Assembly: GCA_036345935.2 (NCBI GenBank)
Contig: JADWOT020000010.1
Coordinates: forward strand, 2,732,571 to 2,796,570
Source: Taenia hydatigena
Taxonomy: Eukaryota; Platyhelminthes; Cestoda; Cyclophyllidea; Taeniidae
Reading direction: 5' to 3'
DNA length: 64,000 bases
Shown here piece by piece: positions 1-11,900 of this stretch. Below the pieces are notes generated by a model. That model did not search any database. It was not told the origin of the DNA and worked only from the letters and a program-made list of their open reading frames with translations. Within the stretch, counting starts at the first letter, position 1, and the number at the start of each line of letters is the position of its first letter. The position numbers and the translations under genes are program-made.

Positions 1-3000
1 TTTTTTGCTCTGCCTGGTTTCCAGCTTTAATTAGGCTTGCGTGAAGGTTTCTAAATTGTCCTTAGGGTGCCTTCTTTATAGTGGGTGCGCTAGAGAGCCT
101 TCCAGCCCTGAGTAGGATGTGTTGAGGTGCCAGGTCTAGCGTTCATCTACCAAGTGCTTAACTTTGGACTTATGTAGGCGAATTAAAGCAAATTTGTTGG
201 CTGGTATATGGGCCGCATTCTCACCGCTTCCCTTTAAGGCAGAAGATAAGTAGTGCTTAGTTGTACCTATAATTTCCAGTGTTACTAAAGCACAGACGCT
301 TGAGGGGACTCTACCAAACGTATTCTTGCAGAATTATCATTGTAATGTATCAGACCTAAGGCTGACTGTTAGTGACGATAAGGTGCCATGTTGACCAACT
401 TGGTCAATCTGATTTGCCTAATTCCTGGCACTACCTTTAGAGTATCCTTGAAGGACTTGCTACTTGCGATTCTAAGCGGAGAATCAGTGCTATCAATTTT
501 GCGCAGGATTTGAATGTGTCTAAAATGAAGGCTATTTGCATGGTCACACTCACCACTCTATTGTCTCTACGTATGGCAAAGGGTGCCTTTCATCGATGAA
601 ACCATTGTAAATCTGGTGGTTGACAGGCGTTTGATTACATGCCCATTGAATTTAATAAGCTGTCAGAAGCATCAAGACATTAGGACGATGAAGAACATTT
701 TGCAGCAGCGGATCCTTTCATTGGTGACCTAGAAGTCAAGAAGAACTTATCCTTTGGTTGAAACAGCCGATGTAAGACTGAAATGGTTTTAGAGTGTAGC
801 ATCGTCAATCGTTGTTCGTCCTAATAAGTACGTATCTGCTTTTTTTCAACGTAATCTATCTCATATTCTTTATGAGCTTCATCTCACTTCTACCAAGACT
901 GACCATCATTTTCGTCTGTTCACTCCTGATCTCAATGGCTACATGAAAAATAGCTACTCATGTAAATCTTTCATGTCAGCAAATTCACTGAACTCGCACG
1001 TTTGGCGATTCTAAAGCCTATCCTTAACGAGACTGATGTTCTAATTTATAAGTACGAAGTTTTGCATTTGATTTTTCTTCTCACTAGTGAGTAAAAAAAC
1101 CTCCCCCAATTATCTTATCATTTGGATTGTTAAGCATCTCCTCAAAAGGTTACATTGACAAAAACCCTGGGAAAATGCATAAATAAAGGATCGTTGTTAA
1201 GCTTTACGGAATTCGCTAAAGGACCAGAGAATTACCATTCCATGAGCCATAATGGAATGCATTCTTGAGAATCTGCAGTAAACCTGGCAAGAACCTCAGT
1301 CAAAATGAACTTACAAATAGAACTCGCAATCACCTGAGTGCCTGAAGAGATGGTGCCAACACTATTAATGCTACGTTTTCCGTGCACACACATGGCGGTC
1401 GAACTATAAAATTGTCCCTTTCCTTTCATCATCTCTACTGGTCACATTTTCGCTTGTGATATTTGCGCAGGGAGGCTGCCTCGTTTGCGACACCGTAAGT
1501 GTCGATTGATAAAACTAATCACTTACGAGTAGTTTAAAGCGTTGAACTTATTTGTAGCAATTTTTGAAAGGAATTTATCAACCCTTGTGACTTCGGTGCT
1601 AAATTCACTTCCAAATTGGGTAACAGGTGTTAGTCTTGATCGATAAAGAGCTGAAAAGTGTGTATAAGCCCAATTAGCCATAAAATGCCATTTTTAACTG
1701 AGATAAGTAAATTCCAGCGTGGAAGAGTGATTGAGGCGTTTGTTTGCAACTTCGAAGCTACAATAGGACTGCTTTGTAGCGTTCTGAGCTACTGTTTGTG
1801 AGAATTGCGTGGATTTGGAAGAAAAATAGCAGGTGCACAGAAGTCGATCCCTCTTGAGTCTCATAATATTAATAAAAAGGAAAGGTCTCATTAATGTGGG
1901 TACATCAATTGCTGTGGAATGGAAAAATGGTATTAAGTGCTATTCAAAAGACCCATTTGGATAAAGGCTTGACAATGCGCTACATTTACTTAAGCAATGA
2001 GTGCATTCAGAGGACACATTTAGACTATCACATAGAGGAGATAGTCCTGATGTTAAACCCGTCACTTGCATCGAAGCGCCTCAAAAATCTGGCTGAGTCC
2101 ATGGAGAACGCAAAAGCAACGTAGAACAGGGTTGAGCTAGTTCCTTGCTTTTTCAGAGGCTGTACTCATTGCGTGATGCACTTCAATACTCTCCATTTAG
2201 CAAAACGCTGTGGCACAATTCAGGCCCATTCCGTGCAATCTTTAGTGCAAACAGTGTGACAAAGCCTCCAATAGCCGCATCTGTACATTAGGGTTTCCTT
2301 TCACGCCATCTCTCGCCCTCTTACTGCTAACGTTTTACGGCCAGGGTCAAATTTCACCTGGACTCAGTCATAGAAGCTTGCTTCGTCGACAAATCCGTGT
2401 AGCAGAAGCGTACTTATTTTTTCGTGTTCCCATGCATAAATGCACAAATATGCTGCCAAATCTCATCCGTTATCAATTTCGACTTTGCAAATAGCATCAC
2501 TGCATGACACCGACTGAGTTACAGCATATATCTAAAGGATGACTGAAGACTCGACGCTGATCTCCAAAATGTTCTCAACGAGTGCATCGACAAGGACACA
2601 TCCTTAACGAAAAGCAAGCTTGCGACCACGACTAGGAAAACCGAATCTTATTTATTAGACCAGCATGACTCACCTTTAGTTCAGAATAAATAAACTACAC
2701 ATTGTTAAACAAAGCAGCTCTGGCTCAACCCTTTGCTACCGAAACCACCTAACTCCCTCTGTAATGACAGTGGTGAATTCTTTTAGTGCCTCTGCGTGTA
2801 TCATCGTAGATCTTTGTCTGGTGATCCCGTTCTACGGGCTCTAATTAGCTAGAGATTTGAGGCGATGGTCTTACATTTCACTGCCACGCTAGTGCAGCTT
2901 GCATAACATCTGTGATAACGCCTTAACGATTTCCCACTTACGAATAACATTGTGGGATGTTTTTGCTACTCAATAGTCTACCAGAAGACAACGCATTTAA

Positions 3001-4924
3001 AATGCAAACCTATAAAACCTGATTATAAACTTTCATTTTAGTCCAGCAGAAAAGATCGAACAAAATGCAGTCATCACTAGAAGGGATCGGAACGTACTCC
3101 GCAAACATTTAAACCCATGCGCACATTTGTTCTCATAAAATCTCTTCCGTCAATCCTTCCTGAGAGAATGTTCAAACGTTTAGAAAGACGTTTAAACTCT
3201 CACAAGTAGCCTCAACAGCTGGTCGTTAAGAGCGATGGTGACCAAGGCTACTTTTATTGCCATCGTTGTGCAGTAATAGTGTGACTTATTCAGTTGTAAG
3301 TAAGTCTGCAATACAGGGAGACCTCGACCTATTCGCAGACATTAGAGAAGTAGCAATAATATGAAGACTGACAAGCGTACAATGTTGCGATTCTTGACAA
3401 TCAGTTTGAGAACGATCACTCTCGCGACTAGTAATCGCGCTACCCTCTTGCTAACCGCCCGTGAATTTCAAAAGTTCGTTTAGTGGGCCCACCTCGACTG
3501 TAAGATGCGTCCTGTCTCATATAAATTTATGTAAGCACACATCGTCTCAAGTGCCGCGAAACAAAGATCACTGAACCTTTTGCCTCAAAATTCAACTTAG
3601 CGATTCTGCGAGGGATGCAAAACTTGAATCACACATTTTGCATTTTCTGAGCGTTTTCCTGTGCATTTATTTCAGAAAGGCCTACAAAGTCAGAATGGTT
3701 AGGACGTTAAACATAATGATTAGCTGCCGCTGAGCAAAGCACATAAGTGATGCTAGCGACGCATACAGGGACATTTGTGGTAGATTACTGACGGGCAGTG
3801 CTTCAGGCACTAAGGGTCAGATAGCCAGGATAACTATCATGCCAAATTTCCCCGAAACAGGATTGCAGCCATAACAATTGTGACGAGTAGCGGCAGTTCT
3901 TTGTTGTATTGTTGTTTTCTGTGATAAAATATAGTTGTAACCATGCTCATTTATAAAATCATCAGTCTGCTAACATCGCGCCTGTCCTGATCACCACTTA
4001 TTGGCCTTGAACGAAATCTGTTTCCAAAAGCAAAGCGCACTGTCTGGCCCGTGATTATGGGGTCCATGTTTTGTAGAATTTCGCTTTTGGGAGGATTATG
4101 CCAAATGCACAATTTTTCCACACAAAAATGTCAAATTTTGCAGCCACAACTCAGTGGGATTTAAACGGTTAAACCCACGTCCGGGGACCAAATAAATGAA
4201 GAGTTAGTTTAGCTAAGTGTCTACCTTTGCTCCTAGGCACCCATTACTTCCTATTTACTCACCGATTTCTCTTGCTAAGCATTTCCTGCGTGTATGATTA
4301 ACGCTGCGCTTACAAGTCGTATCAAGTATTTCTACTCATGCTCTACTTCATGTGCTATTCGGACAACTCAATTTGGACACGCTTTTTAGCCATAGTGCTT
4401 GAAGAAGGCGCAGATAAGCTTCCCAGCTGTAGTTTCGCTGCGGCTACTGTGACCTGACCTCATTGAAAGTTCCACTTTCCATCTTCCGGGTTGCACTTTT
4501 GACACGTCCTTTCCTTTTCTCTTAATCGGTAAAAGTGTGTTATGTTGTACTTATTCATTACTTGGCTGCCCAATTAATGACCACTAACTAATCGCATTAC
4601 TTCGACAACTCCCACCACCAACTACCGATTAACATTGGTGGATGCGGATTATTTTCACCTCTTTTACAATTTGGACTATAACTATTGTGTTTTTTTCTGG
4701 CTAAATTTATCAGATGGCCTTCGCCTAAGGTGAAGAAGCGAAGCATATAACCAGAAAATAGGTTAAATGGACAGACTTGCGGAAGATTTTAAAGAGAATA
4801 AGCAAAAGCTTATTATAGAGGTTTCTACACATCAAACAAGCGCAAGTTCCTAATAAAAATGTCGCCACAAAGAGCATTATACATATACATATGTGCAAGC
4901 GCCTAGATACATTTTCTCTTAAGT
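1..4924. other. Intergenic stretch, no supportable gene
   Basis: Only short unrelated open frames occur here. The best is 1894-2124 on the plus strand (76 codons), which has no recognisable motif and no second copy that I could find in the window. I see no RNA gene or obvious tandem repeat. Confidence 0.5.
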
Positions 4925-6119
4925 CTAGCTGGCAGGAATCAGAGCATCCTCTTCCTCATCTGTACTAGGATTGCGTGCAGCACGCATAAAGCGAATACGC
5001 AACCGGCTAACGACTTCGCGTTCAGTTGGGTGCTCCTGTATTGTGTGTGATAATATCAAATTTAAGTAGTCAAAAGTGGATCCGCAAACACTGCAGCGGT
5101 GCTCCATCCTGTGCCTTTTCCGGGAGGACCATCCTCTAGCTCTTCGGACATAGAGGGCTGAGGAGGCTCTAGGCTCTTACGGCTTCTCATTCCTCTCAAA
5201 ACTTCCTGAATCGATAGCGGTGGCTTAACTGCATCTTTTATAAGAAATACAGCGTATTTTTCATTGGAATTAGTGGTATAGCAAGGAACACTGATTGCAA
5301 TCGAACCTCACCACCATGTGTCTTTCTGTGGCGCGCCTTATCCGTAAACGTGTTGCATCCCTCGAGGCGTTGCGCGCAGAAGTAGAACCTGCATTTACTG
5401 TGACGCAGGAGGTGTTGGCGCATCCCGTCCAAGTTGTTATACTCTTCGCCACACTTAGTGCATCTGTATTTACCATCAGTTTTCATCTCGCCTTCCGCAA
5501 GAATATAAAACAGGCATTTAGCCGGATTGCTATGAAGGGGAAAGTTATCTTAGACGAAAAGAATAATGCGCTAAAACACAAACTTCCTCATGATGGGCAT
5601 CTAACTTGCATAGCTTTATACCACAGCCGCGTACAGAGCAAATCCATGAGGCATCGTAACTGCGTCGCTCGATCAGGTATCAAGGGGTTCCTGATGAAAT
5701 TCCCCCAGAACATGTGGGTTAATCATGGGTCATTGTCCTTGAGCATCTTCTAAGACAAATACGTGGTGATATAGGCAAAGAAATCGTCACCAAATCTAAG
5801 AAACATGTGACAATTAGCAAACCACATATTTGCTTTTATCTCCTTAAGATAATTAATTTCGTCCTCTAGGTTGGTCACAAGTGCTTGGATTAACCATCTC
5901 TTGTCGTCCATCTCATCTTTGGAAACTCCACCTGGAGCATCTGGGGCCACAGATTTCTGCTTTGGCAGTTCCTCTGCTCCTCTAAAAGCACAAAAGGCCT
6001 TTATACAAAACCATCAGGCATCTCTCACTTGACACTGTTAGAATTTCCAAAGTCTTACTTTCTGGCCCCTGCAGATCCTGACCTTGACTCATTTCTTCCA
6101 AATTTTGGTGAACAGACAT
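4925..6119 (-). pseudogene. C2H2 zinc-finger family, copy 1 (five exons, degenerate)
   Basis: Exons read by comparison with three other copies: E1 6119-6059, E2 5979-5834, E3 5749-5635, E4 5491-5312, E5 5228-4925. Introns are 79, 84, 143 and 83 bases. Exon phases (1, 0, 1, 1) are consistent throughout. E2 is charged and probably helical. E4 carries two C2H2 fingers joined by a short SKCRFYF linker, and E5 carries a third (CSVCGSTFDYLNLILSH). The first and third fingers have all four ligands; the second reads C-x2-R, so a Cys is lost. Other lesions are an in-frame TGA near the start of E3 and a one-base deletion in E5, upstream of its finger, relative to copies 2 and 3. E1 has the best-preserved start codon. 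The E2 donor is GC rather than GT. The family would probably bind nucleic acid or protein through its fingers, but I recognise no named orthologue. Confidence 0.72.
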
Positions 6120-6130
6120 TATTTGCGACC
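6117..6130 (-). promoter_or_regulatory. Conserved start-codon context of zinc-finger copy 1
   Basis: The bases GGTCGCAAATAATG lead into the predicted ATG. Copy 2 has GGTCGCAAATGATG and copy 4 has GGTTGTAAATGATG at the same place. This supports the start chosen and shows that duplication included the 5' untranslated sequence. Confidence 0.5.
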
Positions 6131-6892
6131 ACCGTATCACCGATCTCGTGAGCGGATCTCACGCGTGGGACTTAAATTGCATATTTTTACTTCGCATAAA
6201 CAAAATTACCTGTGCATTTAAATATGAGGTTGCACAGTTAAAATCTAGTACACCAAACCCAAACAAGCAAAATGTCCACAAATCCACTAATTAAAAAGCA
6301 AAATGGACCAGAGATGACTTAGTATTAAGATTATTTTACATCACTGATAGATTCTTTTGACTGATTGCAGATTAGTAGGGTTCGCAGATTCGTATAGTGT
6401 TAAAACGTCCGACTAACTTCATGCAAATGCATACGATCATTTACAAATCACAGAAGCAGGTCACGATCTCTGCATCGTGTCATTAATTGGGCTTCGTACA
6501 TCTCTTCTCGTATGTTCTGTGCCCCGTTAGCCAGACAATCTAGAGCTGGGTTCTGCCAAAACAAGAATGAACATTTTCAGTAGAAGCGGCAGTATCTTTA
6601 CATGGCCAGAAATGCTTCGCTTTTGTCGTTTCACCACAATGAGGATGCCCTGCTTTCGGACTTACAAGGCATTCCTTTCAGTGGCGAATCATGACACTTG
6701 TTGACCTGGGTGACGCATCTGCTTAAATAAAGGTATAACATCTACAGGGCAGGGAAAGTTGAGGAAGCAGCATGTGACAGACTCAGCATGGATGTGCAAA
6801 TTATGTGCGACTTAGCAGAGAAGACACTTTTCCAGACGTTCCTTATCGAGGAATCCATCTTACCTCTATGCTACGTGTGAGTGCCCGCGCCT
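6131..6892. other. Intergenic stretch
   Basis: Upstream flank of zinc-finger copy 1. No open frame, repeat or RNA gene that I can support. Confidence 0.5.
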
Positions 6893-6972
6893 ACGATTGA
6901 CTGATTCCTCATTAAAGAATAAGGTTTATACTTCGCCGGAAAAATGGCAACTTTTTATACGGAGAAGACCGT

Positions 6973-7190
6973 CTATTTTGGCTTCGAGTTTTTGTTTGAA
7001 TAGTCAAACTCGTCGTTCGTGTGTAAAGAGTCAGATCCAGAGTCCAATTTTGTTACACCATGGGACATCCGACTCTGTGCATCCAACTCAAGCCTTTCGG
7101 TGTCATCAGACGGTCTTGCGAAATAACTGGCAGCGTCTTCATGAGCAGATCGTCTTACGTTAAAGAGACGTCTGATGTCCTCAATTTTGC
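6973..7190 (-). pseudogene. Unidentified conserved C-terminal frame (left arm)
   Basis: On the minus strand this frame encodes a polar, acidic tail containing DGKIEDIRRLF and SDDTERLELDAQS. It ends within a few codons of the stop of its counterpart at 26069-26344. Shared reading frame and near-shared stop suggest the last exon of a duplicated gene. A CTGTTGGTGACAG acceptor-like sequence precedes DGKIED in both arms. Function is not recognised. Intactness of the whole gene is unlikely, because neighbouring segments differ in frame between arms. Confidence 0.4.
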
Positions 7191-7282
7191 CATCGCTGTC
7201 ACCAACAGCATCCCGGAGGCAGATGAAGCTTGAACCACGTAGCTCTTCATCGAAGAAAATTAACCTACAATTTACTCGCGTC

Positions 7283-7537
7283 TCAGCTGTTCGGTGCCGA
7301 TCGTATGCAAAAGTGGGAACTTGGCAATTGCTTTATGAAAATGTCAGTTCTAAATAAGGCGCTGATTTCTGGGATTAATTGCACAATGGCTTGTATTGTA
7401 GGAGGGACATGGTCACGTATGGGAGGAGTACCACGGATAAGTACTGAAGGTTTGGCCAGATTCAGATCCTCAAAGTGCAATGCAAAATGAATATTACCCG
7501 CTTTGGTAACTGGAACCTTCCAAAACTTTAAAAACAT
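7283..7537 (-). pseudogene. Unidentified conserved exon (left arm)
   Basis: The minus-strand frame has 84 codons, containing HFALHFEDLNLAKPSVLIRG and VPPTIQAIVQLI. The same frame is conserved at 25785-26054 in the right arm, with mostly conservative changes. Both arms have a donor-like GTAAATTGT right after the GACGCRA codons, suggesting an exon end near 7289. No known domain is recognised. With 6973-7190 it probably formed one gene on this strand. Confidence that it was coding is moderate; confidence that it still is, is low. Confidence 0.42.
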
Positions 7538-8352
7538 AAAGAGTGGTGTTCCCTGATCGCCTCGCGCTGTTTACCGCTTCCAAGGTTAAGTCGCATTACT
7601 ATACAATTGCGTTTGTAGGGCCTTCACGTCGAAAGATTATTCTAGCTAAAAAGCGGCAAATTTTGGCAAAAGGCGGGGCATCTGCTGATGTAGAAAGCAA
7701 AAAACCTATAAAGATATTCGATAAACTTCAAAAATATTAAGAAAGCAAAAATACAATAGCTATAGCTTAGAGCTAAGGCTGGTGGTGGGTAGAGCCTAGC
7801 AATCCAACGTCAGTGTTAAACCAAATCAAAGTTGCCTTATTGCATGGCTTCGGGCCTAAACTATCTCGCCTTACATTATGACATTGCTCGTTATTTCGTT
7901 TTTTCCTTGTAATCGATTAGGATTCCGGTAAAAGTGTAGGTTATGGCTCTCTCTATTAGTTAAACATTGAATGGAGGGGCAGGTTTGAAAAGTGCAGACG
8001 AAATTGCGTCGCGGGTATACTTCATGTCCTGGAATGATAAAATATTAATAAAAAAGAAGCATATGCTTTGTGCTGCGAATATTCTTGATATCGCTGCGCT
8101 TATAAACACAGTATTCACATTATCATGGCCTGTTTATATTTCGAATTCAATCCAATCTTAAAAAATTAGTATTTTTCCAATGTTTTTCTAGTAGAAAGCG
8201 CCTTTTGATGTAAGTTTGTGTAACTGATCATCCATAAGTGGGTGCCTATTTGTCGGATTATTTAAACAAATGATCCTCCGTCTTTATAATAAGGGGCAAA
8301 GTGCAGCCGATATCACCAAGTTTGACATGGAACAGATCCTACCAATGCTCAA

Positions 8353-8735
8353 ATGCCAAACAAGGTAAGCCCTCTGTTAAACCTCATTTTAGCTTGTAAT
8401 TGCAAAAAGAGCCCATTATTTCTCAAATTTCAGGTTGCTTTCGTTCTTGTAAAGTGCAGTTTAATTTTAGAACGTTATCTATTAAGAAACCACCGCACTG
8501 CAAATGGTTTAGAAATTGCTTACACGAATTTGAAATGCACCAAATGGAACAAAAGAGGAGAAAATCGACTAGGCACCACGTTCCGGGACATTGTTCGACG
8601 ACGAAGAGTGAATGGCGGGCACTGAGTGTCCGACAGTCTAGCAGATGGGGACATCGCCTGTTCCACAAGCCAAAACCGCACATCATCATCCATGACCTCG
8701 TGCTAGATTACCAAAAACCTGAAAGATTATTTTAA
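8353..8735 (+). pseudogene. Unidentified conserved frames on the opposite strand (left arm)
   Basis: Two overlapping plus-strand frames are both echoed at 24504-24865 on the minus strand of the right arm. One has GLEIAYTNLKCTKWNKRGEN and the other SVRQSSRWGHRLFHKPKP followed by DLVLDYQKPERL. The copies switch frame at different points: the right arm has a five-base duplication near CAATGCAATG. So at least one copy is frameshifted. No family is recognised. It lies antisense to the frames at 6973-7537, so the block seems to hold parts of two genes, or one strand is spurious. Confidence 0.33.
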
Positions 8736-8953
8736 TTAAAAAGCCGGAGCACATCGAAATGCTTAAGATGCAACAGCTTACTTACCCTTAGGCAAATATG
8801 CCACTTTACGAATTTGACACAGATTTAACAAAGGATGAAAATCAATCAACAGTCTGCTGGACAGCGCCAAATTGTGAGGCACGTCAGTATAGATCAATTT
8901 CTAAGGAATACAAATGTATGTAAAGACGCTAGCAGGTGTTACTATAGTCGTCA

Positions 8954-11900
8954 GTTTTGTCTCATTCGGCTTTACAGAATGCAATTTGACTTCAGTTGAG
9001 TTTCCTTTAGATTGCGACTGCAAAGGAGAGGACGAATGAATATACTGCCCTCCATCCTGCAAGCTGACTTGAGTCATTGCCACCGTTAAAATCTGTGAAG
9101 TAACGATGTTTGATGATGCCAGGCATATATCCACGATGTTTTAGTGGGTCCTTTTTTTCTTTGTGGAGCTACTTTGCTCTAACGGACAGAAATATGATAT
9201 TTCTCCGTGCTAACTTTTCCATTATTCAATCAGCGGCGCCTCCTTTTGTGCTGGACTCGACCACAGCCAGATAAGTAATGATTAGATGCAAAGGAATACT
9301 GGAAAAATTGTGATGAACACATGAATAAGGCAATGAATTTATGCTATTTGAAGTTCGATTCAATAGGTTGAAAAGACTATTATGGGGATCGTAAGTATTT
9401 CACGCTTATGTGGATGATTGAGAGGCTGCGCAGAAACCTCAGTAGCGCCCTTGACATCTGGTGATATGTAGGCATTCCTGATGTCGTCCCCCAGTCTCAA
9501 CAAATAGACGCTATGGGGGAGGGAAAATGACAGTTATAGTCATGTTATCGCGTTAAAATCTAGTTGCTAACCCAAATGTCTAACCTACTTTACAGCGCAA
9601 ATCATGTCATGCAATTTATTAAAAATTTATGGATTAGTTTGCAAAATGATTGGGCAGAGTGAAGACAGATTTGTGCTACTATAACGCTTTGATATTTTAA
9701 TTAATTCGGTATCAGATTATATGGGCAGATAGGTAAATGCATCAACGGTGCTTAGCGTCTGTAATGCTTACCTCGCCACAGCAGTGTGACACTCTGCCAC
9801 TTCAGAAAGGACTCGCGATGCAATTCCTTTTCGCGCTAAATGACCACGAAACAGACTTGGCGCACTGTTTTCCGAGATAACTATTTTAGCAATGGATGGT
9901 TTTTAGTTAACTTAAACAAATCCTTGTGAAGTTTCTTAGCACCCATAAGTCCAATAATCTGCTCTGGACTGATCTTTGCGAATACTTGCCTTATGTCTTT
10001 CCCGTTCGCACAAGCTGCTACCAGAATTAGGGCTTTTGCAAGTTCAGTTAGCAATTTAAATCAGTGGGACCCAGAATGTCAGTAGGACCCATCGCGAATT
10101 AATCGACAATGTCAAGCCGTTTCTCTTCTAACAATGGTAAGAAGATACAGCAGGCATGAAAAAGGGCTGCGGAGCCGTCTGCAAGTCACACTCGTGAACA
10201 GGGCTACAATCCACCTCCGTATTCCTTTAAAGAGTTAATCATGATATTGAGGCATTAAGACAGACCGGAGATGTGCTTACTGTTTCGCTTGTTTTTGGAA
10301 ACCCCAAAGCTTAGAAGGTAAAATTCATGCCAAGCGCTTTTTGGAATAAGTTCTACTTTCAAGAAATTAAAATTTTTAGCTGTTGTTGAAAGTGTTTTGG
10401 TAAATGATTAGATTTCGACACGCTTACATTGCTGCAGGGGCCTACATAGACGGTGGTCATGTCGCTATGACCAAAGCCAGTGTTAGACCCTCCACTTCCA
10501 TCCAGATCCTCGATGAATGTGTGTCGTGAGTGTGGACGGAGTGGAAGGACATCAGGAATCATTAGTGCTCTGTAGGAATCTGATACCCTGCTTGGTCATT
10601 GGCCTGCACTTCACATACCCTTGCCTTTCGCGAGTCGGCTTGATTCAAGCTGCATGAAATGAAGCCTTTCTGCTAGCCTTCTTCTTCACCTTGAGTTCCC
10701 ATGTTACCCCATTTCGTAAGCAGGATTCACGCATGTGATGGGCGCATACACTCATTCCTCCAGCTGACCATCCACCCACTCAGTAATGTATCAAGAACCT
10801 ATGCACAATGTTTTTCCTGCTTTAAGCTATTCTTACTATTTAAGCATGAAGGGCTTATTTCCTCTGCAGTAGAGTCCCTTCTGAAGACCCAACAGATGGA
10901 ACTAGGCGCAATCTGATAAAATTCGTCCTCGAACTGATGCGGGATACGTCCTTTTGATGCCATTTTTATTGATTGAGCTCCGTGTGCCATCACCTTCAGA
11001 ATTTCAAATCGCAGCAAACGCATTTATCACTGCATTTGCATTTAATGTTATTTTACTGGTTTGTTGGCAGGCCGAAGTGTGCGGGCATTGCTAGTGACAT
11101 AGTGGCATCCAACACACGACAGCATCGTTGTGGCAGAATGTTAGGACTGATCCCTTTTTCTGTCTTTTCAACAGCTGCCTAAATAGTCAAAATGCGTGGC
11201 TATGCATCACTGCATTTTTCATCCACTTTTAATTGCAACTCCTCTTGTTGCACAGAAAATTTCCTTTTTTGATCCCTTTGCTAGTTTACGATAACTGATA
11301 ATGTTAGTTGATGAGAGAGACTGATTTTTATAAAAACAGCTGTGATTTGTAGTAATATCTTGGTAGTGTGGTCAACTCTGCGTCGGATTACGTGGGTGGG
11401 TTCTGTTTCTCTTTGTCAGCATGGCTTATAGGTTATGCCAGCGACCTAGCAATCCTTCGCCGCGTCTCTGCTTCATGATCAGCCATTCCGCTGTAGTAGA
11501 TTACGATTTGAGGATTGAAGTGGTTCGCTAAGCTATCGTAAAAGCGCAGTGACCTTAACTTACACCTTAGACCCTCCAGTTGGAGACGTTTTTGCGATGG
11601 AATGTAAGCCGGCAAATGTTCGCAGAACATTGTTTTATGCAAACTATAAAAAATTCACATCGATTTTAAAAAGCGAATTTGAATCCGTTCGCTGCTCAAA
11701 TACACAGACGTGTCAGCACCTTTATTCGTTTAAAAAATAATCGCACCCAAATTCTTCCTTGAAGATGCCAAGCATCATGGAGGTATAGCAGAAAATGTAT
11801 GGACGCTTGAATGCCTGGAGCTGCCAAAGTTGGCCAAGATTCAGGTCAGTCAACGGAACCGAAATCTGCTCCTGTAATCCATCGTAGAATTAATCAAACT

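Larger units (their letters stand above)
6893..8953 (+). repeat. Left arm of a 2.1 kb dispersed inverted duplication
   Basis: This block matches the reverse complement of 24326-26420 along its whole length, including stretches that are open in neither copy. Similarity starts abruptly near 6893 and fades near 8953, just after a shared segment containing CTAGCAGGTGTT. Small indels and many substitutions separate the arms, so it is not a recent assembly duplicate. I see no terminal inverted repeats or target-site duplication within an arm, so a DNA transposon is not demonstrated. Non-coding segments are kept, which argues against a processed retrocopy. Confidence 0.75.

Noticed and set aside
5295..5753. 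152-codon plus-strand open frame
   Set aside because: It runs antisense across exons E4 and E3 of zinc-finger copy 1, and its equivalents are not open in the other copies.
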